The notes beneath the pieces are model-generated. The model had not been told where the DNA came from and did no database searches. It saw nothing but the letters and a program-made list of their open reading frames with translations. This document shows positions 46,386-58,306 of a stretch of 64,000 nt of DNA, one piece after another. Where the stretch lies: the NCBI GenBank assembly GCA_914767715.1, contig OU612069.1:14381387-14445386 (forward strand), read 5' to 3'. The position numbers and the translations under genes were made by a program. Position 1 is the stretch's first letter; every line of letters starts with the position of its first letter. This DNA is from Membranipora membranacea (lineage: Eukaryota > Bryozoa > Gymnolaemata > Cheilostomatida > Membraniporidae).

Positions 46386-47229
46386 CTAAAGACAATACAT
46401 GTGAGGGAAATAAGAAAAAAATTGAAAGTTACCTAGCAAAACTTCTTGGTTGTTGCCAACTGCCATAGCAGAAGGTCATATCCTAACAAAATCAGCACGA
46501 GAGCCTATAATACATTCAATCATCTTCCTTAACAAGTAGTAATAAGATCACTTCCTTAGAGAACTTTGCAATTTTGATAACTGTCTCAGAGAATATAGGC
46601 CAATAGCCCATCTTTGCAGCTACAACACTAGCCAGGGTTCCCAAGCTCTTCCCAATTTTTTTATTTGACCTTCTTTGGAGTTACTTTCTTATGTGAGGTG
46701 ATAATTGTTATAACCAGCGTTTATGTGTCAGAATCGTTGATTTCAGGATGCGGCAAGAATGATTGTGACTTACTTGTAAGTATTTGGAAGTTATTTACGC
46801 GGATCTACATCTGTGTTAGTTACACCATATTTCTCTCTCATAGTGGTGTGTTTAGCGTAAGGATCGGCTCTTTTCTCTGCCTCTTCTATCATAGTAAGAA
46901 GCCTTCTCTGGGTGTCCTGGAAGTGAGAGAAGTAGTCACAACTTATTACATGACATATAATTTCTTAGTTTCTTTGTTACACATTAGGTCTTATTCTACC
47001 ATAGTCTGAGCCCCCTGACTCTTGCCGACTTGACGACACCCCCTCCCCACCCACCGCCAAGGAATAACTACTCCATTTAACTAGACTTAGCAAGCTTGGC
47101 TGGCTTGTGTGGAAGGAGGCAGGCGGGGACACTGAACTGCAGTCATGATTTGTGAATTTTTGCACTATATTTCTTCTGCTCACACATTATTTCTAGTCAT
47201 TAACTGGGTAGAAAACTGCTTGCCCAATA

Positions 47230-47782
47230 TTAACTTACAGTAGGTTGGTTATCTGATTGTGGATCGCGTATTTCTCCCTTAATCTGTTGAAAAAGCCAGT
47301 TTTCATTTTGTCCTTTCCACCTACAATGCAGATCAATTCTACCGAATCATACATTTTATAATTTAATTGTTTTAACTGTAAATAATCAAATCTCTGCAAT
47401 TAAAAGTTATATTTGGTGAAGGAAAGTATGTACGGCCCATTTATTTGCAACACCACTGGAAGGTTGAATTGAAATCGTGGTTCCTGAGTCGGAACCTGAT
47501 GGAAAGTTTCAATCGTGTTTCTTTATCTCATTCTCAACATCAAACTCCCCAATTTACTCAGTAGGTACCAAGAGTTTGAATGGATACTATTAGACAAGGG
47601 TGGGGCAGAGTTTGGGGGGGCTGCTCCTAGAAATGTCTTGCATGTACTTACATGCGATACGCAAAAGCACCACCAATGATCCAACTGCAAATAAATACAG
47701 CCGCTGTCCACTTCTTAATAGACTTTCCAGCTAAAGACAGTGGCTCATACGGACGGCCTGTAGGCCTGGGGTTTCCTGACAT
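47230..47782 (-). CDS. Small single-pass membrane protein, two exons
   Basis: Exon 1 (47782-47652) begins ATG and encodes MSGNPRPTGRPYEP, then KSIKKWTAAVFICSWIIGGA. This is a short hydrophilic N-terminus followed by one membrane segment at about residues 24-42. It ends at AT|GTAAGT in phase 2. Exon 2 (47320-47230) follows TTGTAG, restores the frame and ends WKGQNENWLFQQIKGEIRDP...TVS with a TAA, about 73 residues in total. Size and layout resemble small mitochondrial inner-membrane assembly factors, but no family is recognised. A donor overlaps the stop (ACT|GTAAGT), so a longer spliced form is possible. It is not the missing 5' end of SLX4, because that exon needs a phase 1 donor. Confidence 0.55.
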
Positions 47783-47848
47783 TTAGAGCACCAAAAGTTT
47801 TACAAACTCTCTGTAATAAAAATTTGAACTTTCTACATTACAAAAATT

Positions 47849-48010
47849 CATGATGTTCTGAATGGGCCCTAAATACTACCGCTGCCAGTGGTACTGTTAG
47901 ATGTCTTGCGGACGCTGTTTGGGACGTGTCTTACAGCACTTAATGCCTATAAGGCATTGATTTTTGTGCTCTAGGGGTCGCATGTGTGCTGTAAGACATG
48001 TCCCATACAG
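47849..48010. repeat. Palindromic repeat related to the 48.2-kb element
   Basis: It carries GTTCTGAATGGGCCCTAAA and a self-complementary core (GGGACGTGTCTTACAGCAC against GTGCTGTAAGACATGTCCC). Confidence 0.65.
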
Positions 48011-48203
48011 CACCTGCACACATTTCTTAACACCTGAGTTTTTGATTGGAAAAAGTACCTAAAATATATCAAAGCACACAACATGGGCCGCACCTACAAA
48101 GCCTCAGGCCCTCTACTGCCCATACAAAACTGGACTTTTTCTGTAATGGAGCACTTAGGAGATAGTCAAGACAAATTTTAGGTCATTACAAAAAATTGTG
48201 AAG

Positions 48204-48730
48204 TTCTGAATGGGCACAAAAACCGTTGCTGGCAACAGGTGTTGTAAGACATGTTGTAGGACAGGTCTTACAGTGCTCAATGCCTCTACAGCATTGTTCT
48301 TTGATACAATCCAGCATTGTTATACAGTCTATATCGTTAAAATTCTTTTGTGCCTTAAGAGAAGTTGTACAACATGTCTTACAACACACCTGTGTTGGAT
48401 CAGACTAAGTACCTTATCTTCGACTTACATTGCGACATGGGCTGCACCAACAAACCCTCTACTATGACTCTTTTCATAAAACTGGCTATTGCCCATACAG
48501 AACTGGACATTTTCTGTAATGATACTTTTATAATCCAACACACTCAAGTGTCCTTAGTTGTGTGGCAGGTGCCATATGAGACATGTCTTACAGCACTCAT
48601 TCGGCACTCATTCAGCACCAACAACAACAAGGCCGTTTATGCCTTGAGTGCTGCAAGACATGTCCCATACACAAAGCACCTGTCTTACAACACCCGTTGC
48701 CAGTGACGGCTTTTAGTGCCCAATCAGAAT
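48204..48730. mobile_element. Compound palindromic element
   Basis: The left end TTCTGAATGGGCACAAAAAC and right end TTTAGTGCCCAATCAGAA are inverted copies. The pairing continues through GTTGCTGGCAACAGGTGTTG against ACACCCGTTGCCAGTGAC. Each half contains its own hairpin around TGTAAGACATGT, giving nested palindromes. Open frames here are artefacts. Confidence 0.75.
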
Positions 48731-49790
48731 GGCACTAATTTCTGTTAAGAATGTAACCCACTGGTTTACAGGCTTCAGGTAAGAGGTGTTTCACAACTAA
48801 ACTTTATATTGCAGTGTGTACCCTTTAATATATCACTGCAAGGGCCCAGAATCGATGCACTAAACTAAAAGATGGCTACTAGTTGTTGGCTTAGAACAAT
48901 GACAACAAAACAGGCAATCCAGCTGGTGTGACTAAGAAAGGTTGTAAGTGAGTGCAGGTTAAACAAGGAGTTAGGTAAGGTTAGACGGAGGGACTAACTT
49001 GGGTTGGTAAAACTAAGAATTCTTAATTTGGAAGTTACCTAACTCTCATTGTTTTTATTCACAATTGTATGATGTTATGTGTTCTAGTTGCAACTTACCT
49101 GGAACAATGAGAATAATACTCACGGTGATGCTTCATTTTTTAAATGAACACCATCACAAATATTTGTAACACAATAATTTGCAAGGCAACCTTTTCTTGT
49201 GTATGTGACCTTCCTTTAACCTTCATTGAATAAGTTAGTCTGATTGGTCGGATAGTTGTTCTGGTACTTATGATTGGTTTAAGATTGAAATTGATGTATT
49301 TGTTGTGAGTTGAGATGAGTTGTCTACCTGCAGAAAAAAGGGCACAACTCGAAAATTCACTTTATGTCTAATTACACTAATTGGACTAATTTGATGGCAT
49401 GCTCGGGTTATGACCGCCGTGCATCCTAGCAGTTATTTCCCTTGAGCTGATACTCTCCACTGCTTCGTGCAATGAAATGTGGATGGAGAACACAACGCAA
49501 TTATCATCAGCTATACATATACGCTGACATTTGTATTATTAAAGACGCTCATTGAGGACGATAATGGAATTATCAAGGCCTCACTAGCTTGGGCGCAGAC
49601 ATTAATGACAAATAGATAAACGCATTCCGGGTTGACACTTGGATTGTGGACCGCACTCTGAGTATATTCGTGGATTGTGACTTGCTAGCCAGCAGCTTAA
49701 TACAGGCAATCCGACCAGCGCAGAACTGTCGCTATACCGCCTTCGGGAGTGGCTGATACATAGTATCACTTATAGCAGACCTTCTCAGCA
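48730..49790. other. Gene-free region
   Basis: No gene is visible. The segment 49435-49595 recurs in diverged form at 51938-52085 (shared ATCATCAGCTATACATA and AAGACGCTC...GATAATGGAA), so both are copies of an unclassified dispersed repeat. Confidence 0.5.
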
Positions 49791-50485
49791 GCAGGTCCCG
49801 GGTTTAGGCCCGAGGTAGGAGACCAGGTTAAATCCTGAGGTAGGAGACCGGGTCTAATCCCGAGGTAGGTGACCAGGTTTAGGCCTGAAGTTCCGGGTTT
49901 AGGCCCGAGGTAGGAGACCAGGTTATATCCTGAGGTAGGAGACCGGGTTTAATCCCGAGGTAGGCGACCAGGTTTAGGCCTGAAGTTCCGGGTTTAGGCC
50001 CGAGGTAGGAGACCAGGTTAAATCCTGAGGTAGGAGACTGGGTTTAATCCTTAGGTAGGCGACCAGGTTTAGGCCTGAAGTTCCGGGTTTAGGCCCGTGG
50101 TAGGAGACCAGGTTATATCCTGAGGTAGGAGACCAAGTTTAATCCCGAGGTAGGGGACCGGGTTTAATCCCGAGGTAGGATACCAGGTTAAATGCCGAGG
50201 TAGGAGACCAGGTTAAATCCTGAAGTACCTGACTGGGTTCAATCCCGAGGTAACAGCATAATACCAGGAGACTGCAGTACCTGACCGGGTTCGATCCCGA
50301 GGTAACAGCAGAATACCAGGAGAGATCCTGAAGTACCTGACTGGGTTCAATCCCGAGATAACAGCATGATACCAGGAGACTGCTGTACCTGACTGGGTTC
50401 AATCCCGAGGTAACAGCAGAATACCAGGAGAGATCTTAAAGTACCTGACGGGGTTCAATCCCGAGGTAATAGAAGGATACCAGAA
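49790..50485. repeat. Minisatellite built from B-box-like sequence
   Basis: The first part is a roughly 120-bp higher-order unit repeated about 3 times, built of 20-22-base blocks such as GAGACCGGGTTTAATCCCGA. The second part has five longer units with GGGTTCAATCCCGAGG or GGGTTCGATCCCGAGG plus GTAACAGCA...ATACCAGGAGA. The core matches the tRNA T-arm/B box GGTTCRANNCC. No A boxes or tRNA folds accompany it. Confidence 0.9.
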
Positions 50486-53400
50486 GGAATCCTGAAATAT
50501 CAGGAATCTAGGAGCTGCCTCCCCGGAGTCGAAGAGAAGATAGCTCACCATCAGTGAAGCAGGTGAGGTCTTTAGTCTCATTCCTTTGACTTAACAAGCT
50601 GGAATCACTGTACTTATATCATATGCATATAACCAAGTCGAATCCTGTTTGTAATCAAGGTTTGCTTCTCTTTTGCAGCTAAAGAAGGGTAAAGACCGAA
50701 GAACCATCACAGATAAAGAAAGACAGCACAGATACGATACCAAATAATACACATGAATACGTTGTATCATTTCATATGTGAACAGTAATAGAAATTCTTA
50801 TTACGAAATACACATCCGGTTTCTGTTTGTTCTTCAGCGTCTGTAAAGAAAATGAACTGCAATTAGCCTCAAACAAAATCTAACAGTATTTAGCAAAGCC
50901 TCGGGGGCAGCCCCGAGCCGAACCACAAGCTCAATCTGATTAGTAACGTTTGAACATATAGCAACTTAATGCCTAATTACACCAGGGAGGGTGGGAGAGG
51001 TGGAGCGTGTATTCATACAAATTGACCAATCAGAGCGCAGTATTTGCCCCAGCCTGAATACATGTCAATCAATATATATTTCCATAATATCACCTGACAT
51101 CAAGCACAAGAGCCGATTGCACTTGCAGCACTGGTAAACATTGAGATTTGCATAAAAAAAAGTTTCAACTAGGTGTTTATGAACACCTGTGTATCTACAC
51201 TGATAATCGCATGTTGACTGGGTGTATTATGACCCTGCCCAACCCAATGAAGATATATCTCTCTTTTCTGTAAATCTGATGTAAACTTTTAGTTTTCTCA
51301 ATAAATTCTTCATTAGAGTTACCTCCCTTGTGTAAACCATTGTGTAAATATGACCATACCTGACAAGTCTCCCTTTTTGGTAGGGAGCCTCCCAGTTTTT
51401 AGGGGTATTTCCCACCTCCTCCCTATCTCCCTTTTTCCTCCCTTTTTTCAGCTTCCTTCACCCAGAAGACTTTTTAAGCTTCTTGTTGCAAGAAAAACTA
51501 TGTTTTTCTACCCCCACAGTACATATACCTAGATATAATTGCCTATTAACATACCATCTCTCCTCGTTCGGATAAAGTGCAACAATATAATTTGTATAAT
51601 CAGGTAAAATTATGCATTTCATAATATGAACGCTCTAGTTTTGGCTTAAAACAAATGACAACAACTGCCAAATTACACCTTCACTGCGGGACGCGCGGAG
51701 TGGTACTCGGGGTCGGGAGTTCGTCCGCGGAGACCTCCTGATTTCTTGGTCTACCAACTTGTCATGTATGAATATGACAGGACAACTTTTCAACAGTAGC
51801 CTACCTTTGAATGTTAACAAAAAGTGTTGAGTGCGATCTCCATATATCACACAGTCCCTGATTACACAACTTTGCCGGCTATAATGACGCACTCATGCTG
51901 TGACTGTGACAAGGCAGTTTTCATTCAATTGTTTTCCTTGATCTCATACTCTCTCCCACTTTATGCCATGAGGCTTCAACCAATAACACGAGCGTAATAA
52001 GCATCAGCTATACATACATATCAGCTGAAATTATAATATATCATTGAAGACGCTCGAATGAGTGCGATAATGGAAATATCGATGCTTGGGGATGAGGAGG
52101 GTAGGGGGAGAGAAAAAAGATAAGAGAAAAAACTCTAAATATTATGCTTCGGGATTTTGAGGAGCATATATGTAGAACTGCGAAGGGTTTTTAATCAAAT
52201 GTTAGATTTGCAATTCAAGCTCTTGTTTATCGCATGTCTAGTACTGCTCACAGCAACCCTTTGCAACATGTACGCTCATCATCAACCATACATCAAATTA
52301 AGTTGGGATCGGCGTTACATTCGCTTCCAATCGGTTTAATGATACTGGACAAGAGGTAGCACAACTCCTTCTTGTGCGCAATCTGCCAGACGGATTATAT
52401 AATTCCTAGAGAGCTTAACAGAAAATACGAAATACGATATTATTATTATATGACTTTTGCAGGTTACCAACGGTGTTGGAAATCATGCAATTTACTCTGC
52501 GACGGTTTGCAAGTGCAGGCCAGACCGTTCATAAACAATCTCATTCTAATGTATGTTCGCAGTATTTGCCATTTATGAAAATTACTTGTTCTGTTGCCCT
52601 GTCCCCGTATCATATGCCCAGCCTGACTGATGTACCGCCCTCGGCTGTAGTTAGGATATAAATATAGCAATTTTTATATGTTAATCATGTTGTATATAAA
52701 CTGTTGTACGGACAGTTTGAGAGAACTCCGGAGTGTGCTGGTTATTAATAACCATTTTAATTTGAGTAAATAGACCGTTTTAATTTCTAGATCAAATTCT
52801 TTTTATTTGTTACACTTTTATGTGATAGGAATCTGTCGCTTTTTATACAAATAATTAAACTGGAATTAGTTTCAAATCAACTTGAGCATTTAATCTAGTT
52901 AGGAGTATCAATAATAAGAATCATGTAAGAATAATCACCATCACTCATACTTGGTGCACTCTGCGCTGGCCGTGCTACTTGAATGAGGGTGGAGCGGTCC
53001 CACCATCACTTAGGGTGGCTGCTCACTACAATGGGTTGATTAGTTATTTTTCCCTCAAGTTTTTTTTTGATTGTAATATTCTTTTGCATGTCAGGGAGAT
53101 CATCTGCGGGTGATGGTTAACACAAATAAGAATGTATTCAATATCTAATTATTCAGCTATGAAAATGTTTATCGATTCATGTTTATGTATTATAGAGCCG
53201 TGACATGAAAGCAGTAGTAGAATATATCTTTTTATGCAATATATTTTGCCTGATTTAACCATTCTGTTTAACGTGCTTTGGGTATCTCGTGCTGGGAAGG
53301 ACCCTATATGCCCTTTGTAACCAGCTACCCATTTTCAAATAGGCAGAGGCAGATATCCATACTACATGTGGAAACACAGATGACTTATTGGACATTGAGA

Positions 53401-54180
53401 CCAGCCTAACATGAATGGCTCTCAAAGACCTAATCAGAAAAACTTCCAACGCCAGGATTCAGATCTGAATCATACGTTCATGAGTGCTTACTTATACCAT
53501 CGGACCGATGCTGACTCCAGCCAACTGTATCTGCAACATTATTCCTATCTTTGCCGGGTACATCACTCACATAAGCCATATCCAGCACTAGTATTAGTAT
53601 AACAGGAGTATAATCTTCAGTCTACACAGACTTATGATCACAGGTAGTTCGGTGTATTTTCAGATTAACAGCAAAACTCAGCATATGACATACAAATACT
53701 GATCAATCAATACTGACTGATCCTCCCACCTTAGTTATTGAGAGTAGATAAAAAAGAACAATGCCATTCAATTAGAGAAACACTACTAGTAAAACCTGAC
53801 AACTTACATTGGGAAGTTGTCTGTTATTATAAAAAGAAAGCGCCACTCTATATAATAAGTTAGAATACTTTTATCATATCTGGAACATAGTGATAATCCA
53901 CAAGCACTACAGACACATGAATCGTAATGCTAGTCTATGCATACCAAATCCAGTTATTGGATTAGTGCATTTTATGAAACAGTTGCTCATGAAATGTGAC
54001 GAATCTCTGTCCAGGGATGCATTATTATGTGCACAAATACCCAGATGACAGTAGAAACATTTATTTTGAAGGAATATTCAGGTTTTAGTGAGACACACTG
54101 TATGGTAATTTGATTAAATTTTCGTTCCTCAATTTTATTATACCCTGTATACCTGTATTGTGTTGACAAAAATCGGTTGG
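50485..54180. other. Gene-free AT-rich region
   Basis: I see no supported gene, only short isolated frames. A diverged repeat copy lies at 51938-52085 (partner 49435-49595). Confidence 0.45.
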
Positions 54181-54484
54181 TGAACTGCAGCAGGAAAGGG
54201 GATGAGGGGAGGGAAGGAGGAGGGCCGAGGAAAGTAGGGGCGAAGGCGCAGTTAGGAGTAGGGGAGGAGGTTCGGAATGCAGTAGATTAAGTGCTAAATA
54301 TCAAGTGCTCATACTATTAGAATTACAATTATGTGCTCAATGAGGATCTCACAATGGGATTTCCAGATAGTATATTCCAATGGTAAAGCATGCCAGATCG
54401 ACTCGATCAATCATTTTTACCGAAATCAAAGCTCATGATTACTTGACCTGATCGTTTTGACTGTCGACTGAATAGATTTTACAG

Positions 54485-55450
54485 GCATTCATCACTTGTC
54501 ACTATAGATATAATCAACCGCATGACAGAAACTTCTAATCAAAAGTTGTGTAAAACAAATGCGTTTTTGTCAATCTTGTATTCAAAGCCACTCTTTGATT
54601 TAATAATTCAGATTTCAAGAATTTAAACTCAAAGGTACAACCAAACTAACAGCTCCAGCGGTTTCTGATTCACAAAATGGTGCTACACAAAATAACCAGA
54701 AAATATGTCGAAAAGCTATGGCTTGGTATGGGACAAATATATATCTAGCAAGCGCAAACAAATTATTAGTTAATTATCAATCTTCTACAAATTGGTTTGA
54801 AACCAGTAAATACTGAAGCCTGGCTTATAAGTTTAGAAAAAAAGAACATCAATAGTAAAAAATCATGCTTTTTGTCATTTTGCACTCACAAGTTCACCCT
54901 GCTTCATTGTGCTTAGATTAAACAAGGATAATCAACTTCAGGGCACTATTGGGTATTTTGGGAAATTTTTTTATATTGAAGTTATTCAAATTATAAGATG
55001 TTTCATAAACTATGTATATATTTACGCAAGATAAAATTGGAAAGAAAGTCAGAAATAAAATCGGAACTAAACTCGGAATAAAAAGGAAACAAAATCGGGA
55101 ATATAATCAGAAATAAAATGGGAATAAAATTGGGAAATCATACACAAACGGTTGTGTAACTGTACAAGGTATATATACTCCTCAGTGAAGATTCCTTGTT
55201 CAAAGTTCCCTCAACTTACAGCCATAAAATGCGTCAATAGATATTATGATTACTCTGAATAAAATAAGACTGTACTTTGACCTCAGCCTCAACACTTTTC
55301 ATATCTTACGCGTTCAGCTGTCAATCTCAACAACATTCAACACCACTCATACTTTGATCCTAGAAACATATAGAACAAGTATTTAAATTTGTTTGGTTGC
55401 ATGTTTAAAAAAACTGACAGTGGCCGTTTTTGCATGGTTTCTTTTAACCT
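54485..55450. repeat. Direct duplicate of 57.15-58.1 kb
   Basis: Segments alternate between conserved and diverged. Shared sequence includes AGTTGTGTAAA...GCGTTTT(T)GTCAATCTT, ATTCAAAGCCA, TATCTAGCAAG, GGGCACTATTGG, AATAAAATCGG runs, and AGCTGTC near the end. The pair lies downstream of the NHL-like gene, so it probably marks an old tandem duplication of that gene's 3' flank. No duplicate last exon was found. Confidence 0.8.
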
Positions 55451-56636
55451 GTAGGATTAGTGTTCTCAGCAGCCAAATGAATTTATGAAAACCCACAGTT
55501 TGGCCTGAGTCATAAACAGGCAGATTAGCTCAGGACCTAAGTGTCAATTCACCTCATCTCAATTCGTCCATACTAGTGATGTTACATCGTGTTCCCAGCT
55601 GATTTGCAACTGGTCGTGAACAAGAGTAGCATCAAGCACTAAAACATGGAATAATATTTATTTATATAAAAATCCTTCACCGTCTTTATTGAGGGGCAGC
55701 CCCTATGAGTTGCCTCAGTTTACACTCGAAATAGCCAACATACATACTTTGATGGGACTTTAGATATGATTACAGTGGATGAGATATACTAGTAGGGATC
55801 TCTTCATCACCGAAAGCGGCATAGTTCAAAACATTGTGTAGTGGATATAAGAGAAAAGTGAACAATTCATGGTTTCAAATAAATGCCAAAGCTTGCTTCT
55901 GAACAAGTTATCCCTCATGCTGAAAAAGGGCACAACTCCCGTATGTTTCCTACAATACAAATTGAAATACACAAGAAGCAGGCGAAGAGGAATATCTAAT
56001 GACTTCTCTGAGAGTCTCCAGTGTTTTACAGGTATCGTTATACCAAGCTGGCTATTGCTTTTTGAATTGGATTTTTAAGTTTGACAAAACAGACGCTACA
56101 TCCACCAACCTACAATTGGGATACTTTTCAAATGAATCACAGTACCACATGTTTCTTCCCTACTGAAGAAAATTTCTCAGAGCAGAATCTGATTTTGCCA
56201 AAGGGTTTTGGTACCTACAACTTCTGCTGCCATAGTCACTACTGTATTTATATATAGAAGAGATTTGTGGAAAGTGACATCTTATCATAACATCCTGTCC
56301 CAATTCTGTTTTATGATGTATAGGGGTCACAGGTGCACAATCAATAGAAATCTCATGCAATTTTGCCCCCTTTTATTTGCGAAACTGCAACATGATTATT
56401 TAATGTCAGGCCCAGTGCCCACTGTCTCCTTGGACTCTTAAAAAGGGAAATGACATTTATCTTACATTTACACTGTTTTAGCCACTTTTCTAGCTGGAAT
56501 GCTCTTGTACCTCTGTAACATACAGGATGTGCTTCTGAATAAGTTCCAGAGACTTTCCTTCTACTGATTGCTGCAAAGAAAATTAAGATTGTTGTACGAT
56601 GTGTTTTGTAAGTTATGACTCTAATCCACCCTACCT
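55450..56636. other. Gene-free region
   Basis: Nothing recognisable was seen on either strand. Confidence 0.45.
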
Positions 56637-56638
56637 CC

Positions 56639-57030
56639 AGGAGGGGGAGGAGGGGGAGGAGGGGGAGGAGGGGGAGGAGGGGGAGGAGGGGGAGGAGGGG
56701 GAGGAGGGGGAGGAGGGGGAGGAGGGGGAGGAGGGGGAGGAGGGGGAGGAGGGGGAGGAGGGGGAGGAGGGGGAGGAGGGGGAGGAGGGGGAGGAGGGGG
56801 AGGAGGGGGAGGAGGGGGAGGAGGGGGAGGAGGGGGAGGAGGGGGAGGAGGGGGAGGAGGGGGAGGAGGGGGAGGAGGGGGAGGAGGGGGAGGAGGGGGA
56901 GGAGGGGGAGGAGGGGGAGGAGGGGGAGGAGGGGGAGGAGGGGGAGGAGGGGGAGGAGGGGGAGGAGGGGGAGGAGGGGGAGGAGGGGGAGGAGGGGGAG
57001 GAGGGGGAGGAGGGGGAGAAGGGGGAGGAG
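56639..57030. repeat. Pure-purine 9-bp minisatellite
   Basis: About 43 nearly identical units of GGGGGAGGA form an uninterrupted purine strand of roughly 390 bases. All frames are open in both directions (EGE, GRR, PPP, LLP, SSP repeats), so the long ORFs here carry no gene evidence. Runs of five G at regular spacing are G-quadruplex and triplex prone. Confidence 0.97.
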
Positions 57031-57144
57031 AAAAAGGAGGGATGGAGTACATTCCAATGAGAAAAAATACCAAATACAACAAGCCTTTTACCAAACTTAG
57101 ATCTCATTACTTGTCCTCATTATTTTTGTGTTCATCACTCGTGA

Positions 57145-58100
57145 CCATATATAATACCATTCATCACTGGTGACTGGTACATAATATACATAACAGAAGG
57201 TTCTGAAACAAAGTTGTGTAAAGCAATTGCGTTTTGGTCAATCTTTTATTCAAAGCCATTCGTGATTCAAACATGCATATTTAAAAAAAAACAATTTTAG
57301 ATTAAAACCAAACTTACAGTTTCTTATGCACAGAATAGTGCTACAGAAATTAAACAGACAATTACGTTAATGGAAGACCTGCGGATTGGTATGAAACACA
57401 TAAATATCTAGCAAGTAAAAGTAAAGCAAAATTATCAAGTTACGCTTCAAATCTACAAGTGGGTACATCATAAATAAATACAGAAACCAGACTGGATTCC
57501 TTTATCATCACAAAACTTTTTTAGGTTAGGCAAAGTTATAAGTTTCAAAAGTAAACATCACTAATAAGAAATCATGCGTTTTGAACTTCAAAACATTCAC
57601 CCCAGCATCGTTCTATGCAAGTATAAACAAAAAATTACTAACTTTAGGACACTATTGGATATTTGTATAACATCTTTTTGGGAATTTTAGATATTTTAAT
57701 CAAAAAAAGTTGAATAAAACTAAGCATATATGTATGTATATATATATATATATATAAAACAAAGTTAGCAATAAAATCGGAAATAAAATCAGAAATAAAA
57801 TCAGAAATAAAATCAGGAAATCATGCACAAACAACTGAGTAAATATAGAAAGTATATGAGCTCAAAAAGAACAAGTGTCAGACGATCTTTGTATAAAACT
57901 ACAGCCTATATTGTGTGCTAACAAATATGGTAAACACATATTAATTAAGTCCATCCGTCTCAACACAGCTTATCAATTCATGCGATAACAGCTGTCTATC
58001 TCTACACCGGGTTTTCCCACTCAGGTTTGAATCCTAAAAAATATAGGAAATGTTTACATGCAACAAAAAAGTTATTTTGGTACCATGTTTAGTGGACACA
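57145..58100. repeat. Direct duplicate of 54.5-55.45 kb
   Basis: This is the partner of the upstream copy. It also holds a TATATA run (57735-57760) and a short AATAAAATCRG minisatellite (57765-57820). Confidence 0.8.
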
Positions 58101-58306
58101 TTCTGTTCAAATAAAATATGATAATGTATGAAGGCATCACAGCACAATCTGCATAACTTGTTAATAGGTGCCGAGGCAGTAATTTGGAGACAATGGAGGC
58201 ATCACAGCACGATTTGGGTAACTCATTACTTTATACATATGTGGTATTCTGCAGATAATACAGGCATCATACATGACTATGAATAATAATTCTATGATAC
58301 AAACCT

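Noticed and set aside
47230-47782. Treating these exons as the missing 5' end of SLX4
   Set aside because: Exon 2 stops in frame, or donates in phase 0, whereas the SLX4 exon at 46385 needs phase 1; the membrane segment is also out of place in SLX4.
52157-53602. 60-63-codon plus ORFs near 52.2 and 53.4 kb
   Set aside because: They are single frames of chance length with no splice signals, homologues or repeats of coding pattern.
56353-57107. Long ORFs of 150-234 codons on both strands
   Set aside because: All come from the 9-bp GGGGGAGGA array, which is open in every frame; no unique coding sequence supports them.
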